Part shown: in pieces, positions 10,901-23,500 of the stretch
Numbering within the stretch: the first letter of the stretch is position 1
How the letters are laid out: each line of letters starts with the position of its first letter
Source of the DNA: Arctopsyche grandis
Lineage: Eukaryota > Arthropoda > Insecta > Trichoptera > Hydropsychidae
Assembly: GCF_051622035.1 (NCBI RefSeq)
Contig: NC_135364.1
Coordinates: forward strand, 15,995,001-16,059,000
DNA: 64,000 nt
Direction: 5' to 3'
Made by a program: the position numbers and the translations under genes
The notes under the pieces: model-generated
The model's database searches: none
What the model was told of the DNA's origin: nothing
The model's input: only the letters and a program-made list of their open reading frames with translations

Positions 10901-11536
10901 TGATGCCTTCTCTACTTTTAAGGTGAGCGTGAATTCTTCATATCATCGTTTGATTCTATTACTCTATACATACATCTATTGAGAGTCATGCGAATAATAT
11001 TGTCATTATACGTTTCAGGAACTTTTAACCAGGCATAAATTATTGTGTTCTGAATTTTTGGAAGCAAATTATGATACAGTTTTTGGTCACTATCAACGTC
11101 TATTAAATTCCGAAAATTACGTGACTAGAAGACAAAGTTTAAAGTTATTGGGTGAACTTTTACTTGATAGGCATAATTTTTCCGTAATGACAAGATACAT
11201 TTCCAATCCGGATAATTTAAAACTTATGATGAATATGCTAAAAGAGAAATCACGCAACATACAGTTTGAAGCGTTCCATGTCTTCAAGGTACGTTTTTAT
11301 TTTTGCATGTTTGCACAAAATTGTAAATACGATTATTAACTATGTACATTTTTTAGGTGTTCGTGGCTAATCCAAATAAACCTAAACCAATATTGGACAT
11401 ACTTTTACGTAATCAAGACAAATTAGTGGATTTCTTAACTAAATTTCATACAGATCGTTCCGAAGACGAACAATTCAATGATGAAAAGGCCTATCTCATT
11501 AAACAGATAAAAGAATTGAAGCCATCAGATCACTAA
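7979..11536 (+). CDS. Mo25: Mo25 / CAB39 kinase scaffold protein
   Basis: Six exons, 7979-8107, 10068-10184, 10264-10406, 10754-10922, 11019-11288 and 11357-11536, join in frame to 335 aa (mammalian CAB39 is 341). Mo25 is a cytosolic armadillo-like helical-repeat scaffold that binds STRAD and stabilises the LKB1 complex; it also activates GCK-family kinases. The protein begins [15 protein letters not shown] and shows family blocks [72 protein letters not shown] and [12 protein letters not shown]. Exon 1 ends AACCTC with a GTCAGT donor, a weaker site forced by the reading frame. The usually conserved Cys in ALNCG is Gly here (ALNGG). Intron 1 is 1.96 kb and carries a hAT-type MITE; the others are 79-347 bp. 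AATAAA signals follow the stop near 11616. Confidence 0.96.
8128..8345. repeat. CA-rich low-complexity tract in Mo25 intron 1
   Basis: A stretch dominated by CACAC and CACTC immediately follows exon 1. It opens long frames rich in His and Thr on both strands that are not genes. Confidence 0.7.
9344..9873. mobile_element. hAT-type MITE in Mo25 intron 1
   Basis: Left end CAGGGCTGTGGAATCGG and right end CCGACTCCACGGCCCCG are imperfect inverted repeats of the CAGGGC-TGGAGTCGG type seen in hAT elements; further CCGACTCCA and CTGACTCCA motifs lie inside both ends. The flanks (GTTTCAAT and ATTTAAAT) are only partly alike, so a target-site duplication is not certain. No transposase frame. Confidence 0.65.
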
Positions 11537-14511
11537 CATTTACTGCATAATTATTATTGCACGGCCAACATAAAATTTTCTTCTCTAACCTACTTTACAT
11601 GCCTTTGAATTGAAAATAAATAATGATAAAAGAATTTAAATTAAAAAAAATTGATCACCAATAATAAACGATGTAATTACATAAGTTTTGAAGCCATAGG
11701 ACTATTTTTTTAAATTATAAAATGCTAGTTATATTTTACATAATTAAAAATACATATGCGGCATAGGTGTATGTACTTTAAATGTTTGTATTTATCGTAC
11801 ATCCGGATACCCTGACAGATGACCATCTCCATCATACTGCTATTACGTTCCTCCCGGGTTGCGATGCCCAAATAAATTTTAAAATACTTCTTACGTAACT
11901 AGTCAAAACTATATTATGTAATAATATTATATTTCAATGACAGAAATGGGACAATTCTCTTTTATTTGGATAGTTTTTCTAGTTTAAAACTCCATTTACT
12001 GTCATTAAATTTACATCTATAGATCCAATCATCTTCCAAATTTAAACTGAGAATTAGTTGAGAATCTATTATATATCTCGAAGCTTTGAGCATATACATA
12101 TATGCTGTGTAAAACTATTGCCTACTTTTATGTCGCAGGAAAGTCATAATTGTGCAATATGGTAGATTAATAAATACATACATTATAGCCAATCATTTTT
12201 TTTTTTCAATTTAAATATACTATTCTTGAAATGCACTATTGATTTGGCGTGGTGATCACACTTGGTCTACTATCCTGTTCAGAATTGTCCCAAATATAAA
12301 TACTATGGTGTCAAACATTAAAAAAAAAAATAAGAAAAAATGTATTTAAATATTAATAGTATTGATGATTTGACAGGCAAAATAAAGACATTTGCATTGT
12401 TAATTAAGTAGTAAATACGTTGAAAGAAACCCATAAGCTTTTCATTTTAATTTATTTATTTATTTATATGTAACAAATGGTGCTTGACTCATATTTCAGT
12501 TTGGCGATTGTCATGTGGTCGTTAAAAAATGTTTTTATTGGATAGCAAATATTTGGAAATGTATTTGATTAAATTTCTCATTTTGGGATTTACATTGACC
12601 TTTTTTGGATTTTTCTTTTTGTACAGTATTATGTATGAATAAAATATTTTGTGCGTTTATTTCATATTACATGCCTATTAAGTTTTTTTTTTTTCTTCAA
12701 CTTTTGTCAGTATTATCGTTGCCAAACATTTTTTCTTTGTTTCGATTACATTATGTATCTAAACCTGACACAAAAATCATAATTAAATAGGAATGTTTTT
12801 AAATAAATGCATATGTGGATATCGATAATAGACGAGATATTAAAAGTTAATTATACAAAAAAATATGAGTTTTATTGTTTCGAAACCCAGTTGAATTTTT
12901 TTGTATGATGTAAAAACAATAAAACCCATTAACACCGCATACATATTATATATGTAACTATTTTATGTGAAGTAACCATAAAAAATAAACAAACTCGAAA
13001 GTGGGTCATGAACCATAGCTTGCTAAATTTGTGAAAACATGGCACTTGAAATTCATTTCACAAGCATTTAACGAACAAAAAGTATACGTACTAATGTTTC
13101 TTTGTTATTATTATTATTTGTGATACATATCTTTGAAAGTGTGCTTAAATTTATACCGATAATTAATTCCGAGCAGTGTAACATTGTAGATGTAATAGTA
13201 TGATGTCTCATTTTACTTAATCATTGTATATTTTATGTTTTAACTACCATAAATAGAATATTCTTAATCGAAAAGAGCAAAAAAAGTATACATATGTAAA
13301 GGTATAAGCATCGCTTTAGATTTACGGGCTGTTGGGATGTTGTAAAAAATATTTATATATATATATATTATATAACGTAATTGAACATCACAGTCGTATG
13401 CTGTTTAATTTATCACAAAAAGTTGTTACTAGATTTTTTCCACCCAATCGAAATTAAAAATTTACAATTTGTAAAAAAAAATGTATAATCCGTAATTTCG
13501 TGAAATAAAAAATATTTATTCATAGCATTTCATTAATTAATTAATCCTTTTTTTCATTTATTGCAGATTTTAAACAGTAGCAGTTTTATTAAAATTTTCA
13601 CAAAGTGTACATCCATTTATAAGTTTACTGATCATTTTGGGAGACTGTAAGACTCCCTCGAGTAATATTGGAATATTCTACAGTTTTCTGAATCCTTGGT
13701 TTACACGGAAAGAAGGAATTGTGGTAAATGAAATTAGTATTGAATGTTTTGCATACTTTATTTATATTGTTGACAAGCTATACTGAATTTATCCTAATGA
13801 ATTAGTAGCTATTAGTAATAAAATTTAAAACGTGAAATAATATTTTAATACAGGTGGAATATTTCAGTACAAACTATAAATATGTAACGTAACACATTTT
13901 AAATGTAAAAAAAATACTTTTTAATATTGCAACTTAAACTTGGTAATAATTATTATAAAGTATGTTTAGATATATTATGCTATATATTTATATATCTATG
14001 GGAAACTCCCAATAGTCCAGATGGTTATGGGCCATCCGTTTTAAATTTGGTCAAATGCAAAAAAACAAAAAATTGGTCTTCGAATTCAATGAAGAAATTT
14101 GATCAATAATTTCACATGCATGCATCATATTACCATTCTCACCAAGCTTCGCATTTTACTCACATTCACTATTTCTATATCCAAAGTGAATTTATATTCG
14201 AAGAATGAGTTTCCTTTTACAAACTGTACCAATACATATATTATTACACATTTAAGATTTTAACAGTACACATTTCAATACAATAGTAATAGTATTTATA
14301 AATTCGAAATTCATAGGCGCAAAATCTACAAAATGTCGATCCAAAAAGAAATTCACATTTATGCACATGCAATGCTAATTGTAAAGTTTGTTGGGAAACA
14401 GAGATCGCATGAGTTTGATAAAAGTACGAACAAGATACAAATAATTATAACTAATTTATTTAAACTCCCCATTCTCGAGCATTCAATACAATTGTTGATA
14501 GAGCAAGATAA
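11537..14511. other. Convergent intergenic region, Mo25 to AMBRA1
   Basis: AT-rich 3-kb gap between the two stop codons; both 3' UTRs must lie here. AATAAA motifs occur near 11616, 11660 and 11870 for Mo25. A short (AT)n tract lies near 13356. No exon or clear transposon is visible. Confidence 0.5.
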
Positions 14512-17500
14512 TTAACTAAGAATTTTCAATTGACCGATGCTGTTGGCGTACACCAAACCCTGGCCAGGTTGCGGAGCCCATCTTAAACAGTTAAGGGTGG
14601 TAAAACCGGAGTCCTGGAAATTATGCTCCAATGTTCGAATTGGCTTAAGAATTTTCAATGATGTCGTCTCATTGCCTATAAATTTCAACAAAACAATTAT
14701 ATATAAAATATGTTATATTAAAATTTATTTAATGACAAAAAATATACAATCTCAACCTTTTGCTTTAATACTTTCGAGTCTAAATATTATGGCCATAGTG
14801 CCATTTTGTCCGTACGGTAACAAACTGATTCTCCTTGAGCCTAAGCCTACGGCTAAATGACGAGCACATGGGCTTAGAGACACTGACACGGCATTTTGCT
14901 CCAAAAAAGTCTTGTATAAACATTCGCCGAGATTATTCCAATCCAAAGAAAATATGCCTGTAATATAAAAGATAATAAATAATAAAATTACTGCAATAAT
15001 TCCATAATGACCAATTGAAAGTATACCTAAAGTTGGAGTGGCATGGGCCATTCTATGAGCAGGCAGTATTGCAACGAGCATACGGCCGTCTGCGGAGATA
15101 TCAATATTTGCATCATTGTGTATCCGACATTCACGTACGACAACATTTTTGTTCACTGAAAGTCAAAATATATTTAGATACATGTTGTAGTGTAAAATCA
15201 ACCTCGTATTGCGTAGAAGTCAATAACCATCTGATATGTCAGGTAAATCTCCACGGGTAAAATCCCACGCTTGTATTCGATAAACTTGTAAAGGAGGAGA
15301 TTCTGCAGCAAAGCGAATCGTCGTTGTTAATCTATTTTCACTTTCCTCTTGGAAAGCATTCTAAAATAAAAAATTTTAACAAATTAAATGGATAATTAAC
15401 ACAGAACTGAAAATACTGGAACTATTTTTTTCGATTGATAATTTTTTTTTTTACTAATTACACTGAGCAACAAAAAATCATGTGTTTTACTTACGGGAGT
15501 GGATACTAATCAATCTTTACTAAGTTTGACTCACTAAATTCGAATATGACAATAATTTTTGTTGGCTTACTCTCGTTTAAAAAAATATGCAATTTTTACA
15601 GATTTTCGGTTTTTGCAGTCTTTAATTCAAAATCTAGTTTTGCTGTGCCAAAAGTAATTTTATTAAATGCTAATCTACATAATAATTTCATTAAATGGGA
15701 ATAAATTTATTTAATAATCTTTATCCTTTTATGATTTTCTCACAGGGTTCCACAAAATATTACGTAAGCAAGGTTTCTAAATAAGGCCGCAAAAATTATT
15801 CTTAAGTTTCTAAACCAGACAGTAAAATTTTTTCAAGTAGTTTTTTTATCTTTCACCTTATAGTTGTCCGATCTGATCTTTAGTTAGTTATACCTGATCT
15901 CAAATCTGGTCTATTTCGCTAATTTTTCACTTATCCACGTTTATAAAGATTGGTTTTTTTATTAAATTTTTTTTTATTGTCTAAACGTACTAATTCAAGC
16001 TGTAAATGATTTTAAATTGAGTTTAAAAATGCTGTTACATGCATGATGCAAGAGCGAGATGACGAATAGAAAGCGTATCACTCGCTCACGCTAGCTTATG
16101 GGCGATAAGAACATTTCATATTGTAATTTAAAATCATTTACTACTCGAATTAGTACATTCAAATAAAAAAGATCTTTTAAACGAGAGCAAACCAACAAAA
16201 ATCCTTGTGATATTCGAATTCAGTGAGTCAAACTTAGGGATATACACATAGAGATGAACGAAACGACATGCGGTCTTGGACGCAGTCAAGAAAGAGCGTT
16301 CCCAGTTCATTGTTAATTCATACGATCTTATTATTTCGACATGTTTCTCCTACATTTCTTCAAATATAGGATACACCGTTATCGATCACTGTCAAGCAAG
16401 GATAAAATTTTACCGAAAACACTTCAGGGGGTGATTTTGGGACGGTGTGTGCTGGGAGTGCCGCGAATATGTGCAAGGCACGCCATATTTTTTTCGCATG
16501 TTTAAAAGTATCTAAAAAAACCATGTGCCACGTTCTTCCCTGTGTGATTTCGTCCTTAGTAAAAATTGAGTCTCTGCTCAGGTATTTTTAATTATTTACG
16601 GTTCAATCTAAGGCAAGGTTTTTAGGAAAATAATCCACATGCAGTTACCAAATCCACGTATAAACCCAGTAATTAGAAAAATTATTTACCGTTTACCAGT
16701 AAATTGCAATCCCTAGTTATGTATTATATTTATAAGCCCAATCCTTGAAATAAAAAAAAAAAAAAATGTAACAATATAAATACCTGTGCCATAATCGGTT
16801 GTAGAAATTCATTGAAAGTTGCATAACGTTGCGTTTGATTTTCAGTAATTTCTATAGGAATATCGTTAACTTGTACTACAGGTACGGAAACATTGATATG
16901 AGAGGGATTGTTTCCTTCTTCGCTATTGGAATCTACATTTCTGGTGACGAACCTTCTAGCTCTACTCAGTCGATAAGCTGAGGAATTCTCCTCTGGCGAT
17001 GGTACTATATCTAAATTTTCACACCTTCGTCGCAATATTTGCAACATATTACTCATGAGGCCTTGATTCAATAGAAGTCTCCTGTAGAAGCATGGTAAAT
17101 GAGATCTTAGTCTTGGATCTTGAGAGAGTCGTGATCTTAACGAACTCTCATTCGGACAGTTACAATTCGATAGAAGCGCATTAATAGATGCTTCACTCGA
17201 TTGAGTTCCTGATTCAGTAGTGTTAGAATTTGGTTGCAAGCCACTGGTCGAAGGCATCGTACCAGCCTCAAAGTTCGGTTCAGGAGCTCTGGTACTTTCT
17301 GTAAGAAATGGTTGTAAATTACGAGACGGAATACTTCTCCGAAGATTGAAAGCGCCTGGGTTTAACGACATTCGCCTCAATTGCAAGAGACGTCGAACGG
17401 CGAATGGATCTGGCACTCCTCGGAAGTGCTCTGTATCTTCAGGAAAACTACTTATACGTATAAAATTTGAATATTCTTCGTTAGTCGGCACTCTGGACTG

Positions 17501-20500
17501 TTCCACATTGGGAGAGGATTCATTATTTTCTTGCCTATTAGAAGATGCACTTGATCTGCGAGACTCGAGTGAGAATAAATGGGTCATCAGTAGCAGACAA
17601 GTAACGGTTAAAGCTTTCTTCAGATATTTAAGCATAGTGATAATTCGATCACCCAAATGACCAGCGTTTAAACAATCCATCATGATGCTGAACATAATAG
17701 CTAAAATCCTGCGAGCTCGCATACGAATTCTATCCCTCGTTATTTCTAGTTCACCACGTCGACATATGTTAACATTCCTACGATGTCTGATTTCCTGAGA
17801 TCGAGTGGAAAGCGGAATCGAAGATCGTCTAGCCGATCTATTTAATCGTCTCCATATTGAAAAAGCTCTTTCGTGTGACCTCCTATCGGTATTGCTCACA
17901 GATGGCGTTGCTTCGGGGATATTAGTCGAAGACGTTGAAGCACCATTTTCAGTAGAAGTTCCTTGTGATGGATTACCACTGGTTTGAGAATTCGATGAAG
18001 ATTTAGTTCGGGTTGCTCCTGGACATCTTTTAGTTGATGGATCTGCTCTATCATAAGGATGATGTCGGCTTCGACGGGATTGATTTGAACGTCCAGGTTG
18101 AGGACCAGTATATCGCCGTGAGAGCATTTCATTCAACATCTGGCAGCGATTAAGAGTTGAACGTGTAAAAGTACTTGGTTGTTCTTCTGATGAAGGAGTC
18201 TGCAGCAACATTATTTCTCTACGTAAATCTTCCCACATTAATCTCACTCGACTCAACGAAGGATGTGCCGAAGTCGAGAGAACTCGCGACCAGAGACTTA
18301 CCAACGTCTCTGCATGTCTTTGAATGAGTTCCACTCCAAGTGTGACTCTATTGAATGCATCGTGAGACCGGTTAATAGTGCCTATAATAGATGCTGCTAT
18401 ACTGCTAGTCGATGGAGTGCTTCCATCTGCAGAAGTATTACCCGAAACTCTAGTATCTGAGGAATTTTCAGGGGCTGCCGGGGTTGGGCTTTGAAATACG
18501 TTATCAGACGACGTTGATTGATTCGAATTTCGCATAGAAATCTCATTGCTTGATGTGTCGCTTTCAGAATTGCTAGGATTCCGAGTCGTATCACCTAAAA
18601 CAGATTCATCCAAATTATCGTTCAAAGCTGTAGCAATATTCGGTAGAATATCAAAACCGTGATTAATCATATATTCAGCATCAGATAAACTGTGTCTGTC
18701 ATCGGTGCGTTCTGATGAAGAATCCCGATCACGGTCAGCGTCGAGAGACGCCCTGCTTTGGCCTCGTACTCCATAATTTCGTAGTAAATTAAGCAGCCTA
18801 TTTCCTGAGTTACGTAGCATGTTGTGAATAGCGTTCAAACTTCTCGTTTCTGAATTCACATTGGACGGTTCCGAGGGTTCATATTGTAGAATCGTAGGTT
18901 GCGGGGTTCGAAGTGTAAATTCTGTACCGATAATCTCAGGTCCCCTAGTAGCAATCCTAGGCTCTAAATGCGGAGGAATTGGTGACACGTGTTCATCTAT
19001 TTCATCTCTAAGTCTTAGATCTCGCAGTGCATGCAAATTGTGCCGAATGCGGTCCAACCTTGGAACTTGATTGTTTGTGGAGTCAGATGGAGGATTTGGC
19101 TCAGCATTCTCGGCTAAGGTTCTCAAATAATTGACGTAATTTCTCCTACATAATGAACGGGAAGTAAAATCTCTCGATGGATTACTGCTCGTACGCCTGG
19201 TCGATGAACTTGTCGAATCGTATCTATCCCACAAATTTAGTGTTCGATCGATAGAATTTTCCATGAAGCCTTGCAGCCTATTCAAAGACGCGGTCAATTC
19301 ATTCCTGATACTTTGACTGGATGAAAACGCTTGCGAGAGGCTCATGGGAGGAGTTGTTGCCGAGCTTGTCGAATTTTGTGACGGCCCCGGAACAGCTGTA
19401 TTTGCATTACTTTGTCTTGTATCAGGTGTTTGCCTTCTAGTTTCACCAGATGCTGTACTATCGATTGGAACTGATGCACTATTAGAAGCTTGGGATGTTG
19501 CTGAAGTTGTCGGTTCACTTTTATTTGCATTACTTTGTCTTGTATCAGGTGTTTGCCTTCTAGTTTCACCAGATGCTGTACTATCAATTGGAACTGATGC
19601 ACTATTAGAAGCTTGGGATGTTGCTGAAGTTGTCGGTTCACTTTTATTTGCATTACTTTGTCTTGTATCAGGTGTTTGCCTTCTAGTTTCAACAGATGCT
19701 GTACTATCGATTGGAACTGATGCACTATTAGAAGCTTGGGATGTTGCTGAAGTTGTCGGTTCACTTTTATTTGCATTACTTTGTTTTGTATCAGGTGTTT
19801 GCCTTCTAGTTTCACCAGATGCTGTACTATCGATTGGAACTGATGCACTATTAGAAGCTTGGGATGTTGCTGAAGTTGTCGGTTCACTTGAAGAAGTTCT
19901 AAAATAGCACATGATTATACATTTATTAAAAACATTATACAATTGAAACTATGGTAACCAAAATTATTATTTGAAACGAGTTAACAGATACAATATATAT
20001 ATTGAAACAAACATACCTATGAATTCTACGTATGGTTATTTGTGCAGGATGATTATTGGTAGTCCTAGCTTCAACACTATCACTCGTACCAGGTATGAGA
20101 TTCGTCGGTTGATTTAAATTAGAATTTCTTTCAACGTTTCGTGAAGAACTCGACGTTGAAGGCCAGTCGGCTTCCATAGGATCTGTGCCGCGATCAATCT
20201 GAAATGTTATAATATGACTTTGAAGATTCGACTAGTAAATAAACATCGAAGAATGTTGATTGAACACCTACCATATTGGATAAATGCGATCGAGCCATGA
20301 TTAAGTGATGGTAATTTCTTACGAGGCTATCGTAACGTTGTACCAAATGATGATAAGACGTTACGATTTGTTCATGGGTTGAGCTGCCTGGAATGTGCGA
20401 TGGAGCATTTTCGGGTGGAATGCATGAAACTGATGGAGAAGTGATGCTTCCTGATGATTGATTTTGAGGCCAACATGTTATGCCTGTGATGAGCTTATGA

Positions 20501-23500
20501 CCGAGAGCGTCGAATGCAACAAATCTAAAATGTTAATGAGTTGATTTAATTTTTTACACTTTATTGAATAACCATATACATATGTACATACAACAAGGTG
20601 TGATTGAATATACAAAAAATGTAGGTATTAAGGCTTCCAATCCCGGGATCCCGGTGATTTCTGGTACCGTGAATTCCGGTGCTGAAACTAGTCTGAATAC
20701 CGGGATTACGGTGCTGGCAGAAATTTCTTTAAAATATTATTTTTACAAAAATAATATGGAAAATGCAGAACAGTCATAATACATTTGTTTGCACTGAAGC
20801 GTTTCACCCCAGCTCGCCGTTTCCTCGAAATATTACGCACGGCCTGAATTGTATTGCAGATTTTGTCCTCAACTGCAATGATATTCGAAGCATATTGACA
20901 TTTTTTTTATTATTATGAGACCTGTGTTATTTAGGATCGAATATGATTTTCTCAGTCGTACAGGGGAGTGTTTAGATCTCGTTACGCGGTGTGTGTTGTA
21001 CTAAGACGCTGTTGTTTCTGTTAATCGTACGAAGATTATCTTTTTTTATGTAAGTACATTTTATTATAATATTTATATGTCCAGTTCTTCGATATATACA
21101 TAGTACTATAAACTATATTAAAATTAATTATTGAATAAAATTCGTTGGTGTGAAATTTTTTTTTTACATAAAGTCAATTAAATTGGAGTTTTTATATTAG
21201 ATGGATTGTTTCGTTTTAGCTAACTTCGAACTTATTTTAAAATAAAAAATAAAAATAAAATTCAGATCTGTATAATAAAAATAAATAAACGAATACTGTG
21301 TATTATATATTTTTTTCATATAGTACACAGTATTCTATATTATTTATATTTTAATAAGATTTTAAATGTATGTGTAATTGCACTTTTTTTTTAAATGCAT
21401 GTGCAATTGAACTTTTTTTTTCCTTATACACCGGAATCCCGGTGCTAGGAACGGGAACCCGGAATCGAGATTTCCCAGCACCGCAATCCCGGTGCTGACG
21501 AAACCTTCCGGGATTGGAAGCACTAGTAGGTATTATAAGTAAATATTATATGTATGTATGTATGTATATACATATCATCAACTTTACAAAATACTTTTTT
21601 TTACCATTGAAGAAAACTATTAGTATTTTCACTGCTGCCTGCATTTATTTCAAGAAAAAAGCGAAAAAGATATCTTATCAACATACATTAAAGGTCTAGG
21701 TTAAAAACCTAATGATAAAAGCATATCAGTCTTTTGATTCACTCTTAAATTATACATGGTATTTTTTATTTTATCACATCTCGTATGTACATATATGAGA
21801 CGTATTTTTATGACATACCTAACTTTGGCTTTAATGCTGTTTGTTTTTATACACTTGAATGGTCTCGGTTTCCTCCAATCCCAAAAGTGCAACTCGTTGG
21901 ATGCGGCGATTACGAGCAAATGATCTCGGGGATGAAAAGTAATAGATGCCACAGAATCTGTGTTAACAGTCCAAACTTCACTGCCACCCTGAAAAAAATC
22001 AATAGCATAATTATGAGATCAGATAAATGTAATAAATTTAAATGAAACATAATACAACTATAAATATATGCTCACACTCAAGTCCCATACGCGGACTTGT
22101 CCTCCCAAGCAACCAGAAGCTAGCACTTGGGTGTGCGATGGATGAAACGCTACACACCAAGGTGTACGTGGATGACCACTCAAAGTCTTCACGTGTTTGC
22201 CGCTTGATAATTCGCTGATGTAAACATTATGATTGCCGTGTGTTGAAGCCACTTTAGTTCTATAAAATATTGTGACTTTTCATATACATATATAACGCAT
22301 CAAATATTGATTAAGTTTTAGTTAATGAATAATGCTTACCCATCAGGACTGAAGACCATTAAAAATGTGGAACGTGGCACGCCCGGTACTTCACAAAACT
22401 ATAAATATTTCAAAGCATTAATAACCCTTATACTGTAATATTTTTGAGTCACTAAATCGAGAAAGGGCGATTCGATATTGATGTGGTTTTAAGTTACTTA
22501 GTATATAAAATGGCAACAATTTTTTTGGTCAGTTACTAAATACAAAAACGGTCAGTCAGTAAGAATTAATAAAAATGGTCAGTAAAAACATTAAATGGTC
22601 AGCAAAAAAAATTTCTTATTTTGGTATCTTAGTATGGTCCAAACACGGCTGCTCTACTTGACCAAGACTAATTTTGATATTTCCGTACTCATTTTTTTAA
22701 TACTGTCAAATAATTATTTGTATCATATTTTCAACTTAAAGCCCTTTTCTAACAATGTTCATGTATTTTTTTTGTTCCCTTTTTTCCGATAATCATTCAA
22801 CATTTCATGCGAGTATCCTTTTCATATAAATTACTGATTACTTAAATAAATAAAAGATCATTTAATATATTAACCGATCACAAAGGTACTGACTAATGGA
22901 TACGGACCATATATAATACTAAATAACCATTTTGATATGTTACTGACCGAAAACAAGGATTAATAACTGAACATTTGAATATAATGTGTTTTTCTTTTTC
23001 ATTTTGTGTTCTTCAGCTTCTGGAAATATAGTGATTTATGAAATAATAAATGCTGCATTGTTTATAATTAATTGTCCAAGAAGGCGCATTGGGGTCTTCC
23101 TGGTATATATCAATGTAAAAATAAATAATAATTATGTGCGTGGTAGACATCATCATTTGATGTACCTCCTGCCTGCACAGTTCTTTATCGGATGGCTCTT
23201 ATTCCAAGAGCGATCCGACTGTAATGCAATAGTTGTTGCCGTGATATTTTCAGTGATATAATGCGATATTTTCCTCTCAGTGAGTGTAGGTTATCAGAGA
23301 TTATTTTAACCTATTTGTCTGGTAGCCTGCGGTCATCATTATTTTCACAATTGGATAGTGATCTATGAGTGAATTTTGATCTTCGGTCTTCTACATATTT
23401 GAGCTTCACAGGGATGTTTTGTATTCACGACTGGTTCTTGTACATACATAACATATATAATGCAAGACATTCCCAATTTTTCTCCTTATCTTTAACTATA

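Noticed and set aside
19344-19907. 187-codon open frame on the plus strand and 181-codon frame on the minus strand over the AMBRA1 repeats
   Set aside because: Shadows created by four copies of a stop-free 123-bp unit; the real frame is AMBRA1 exon 7.
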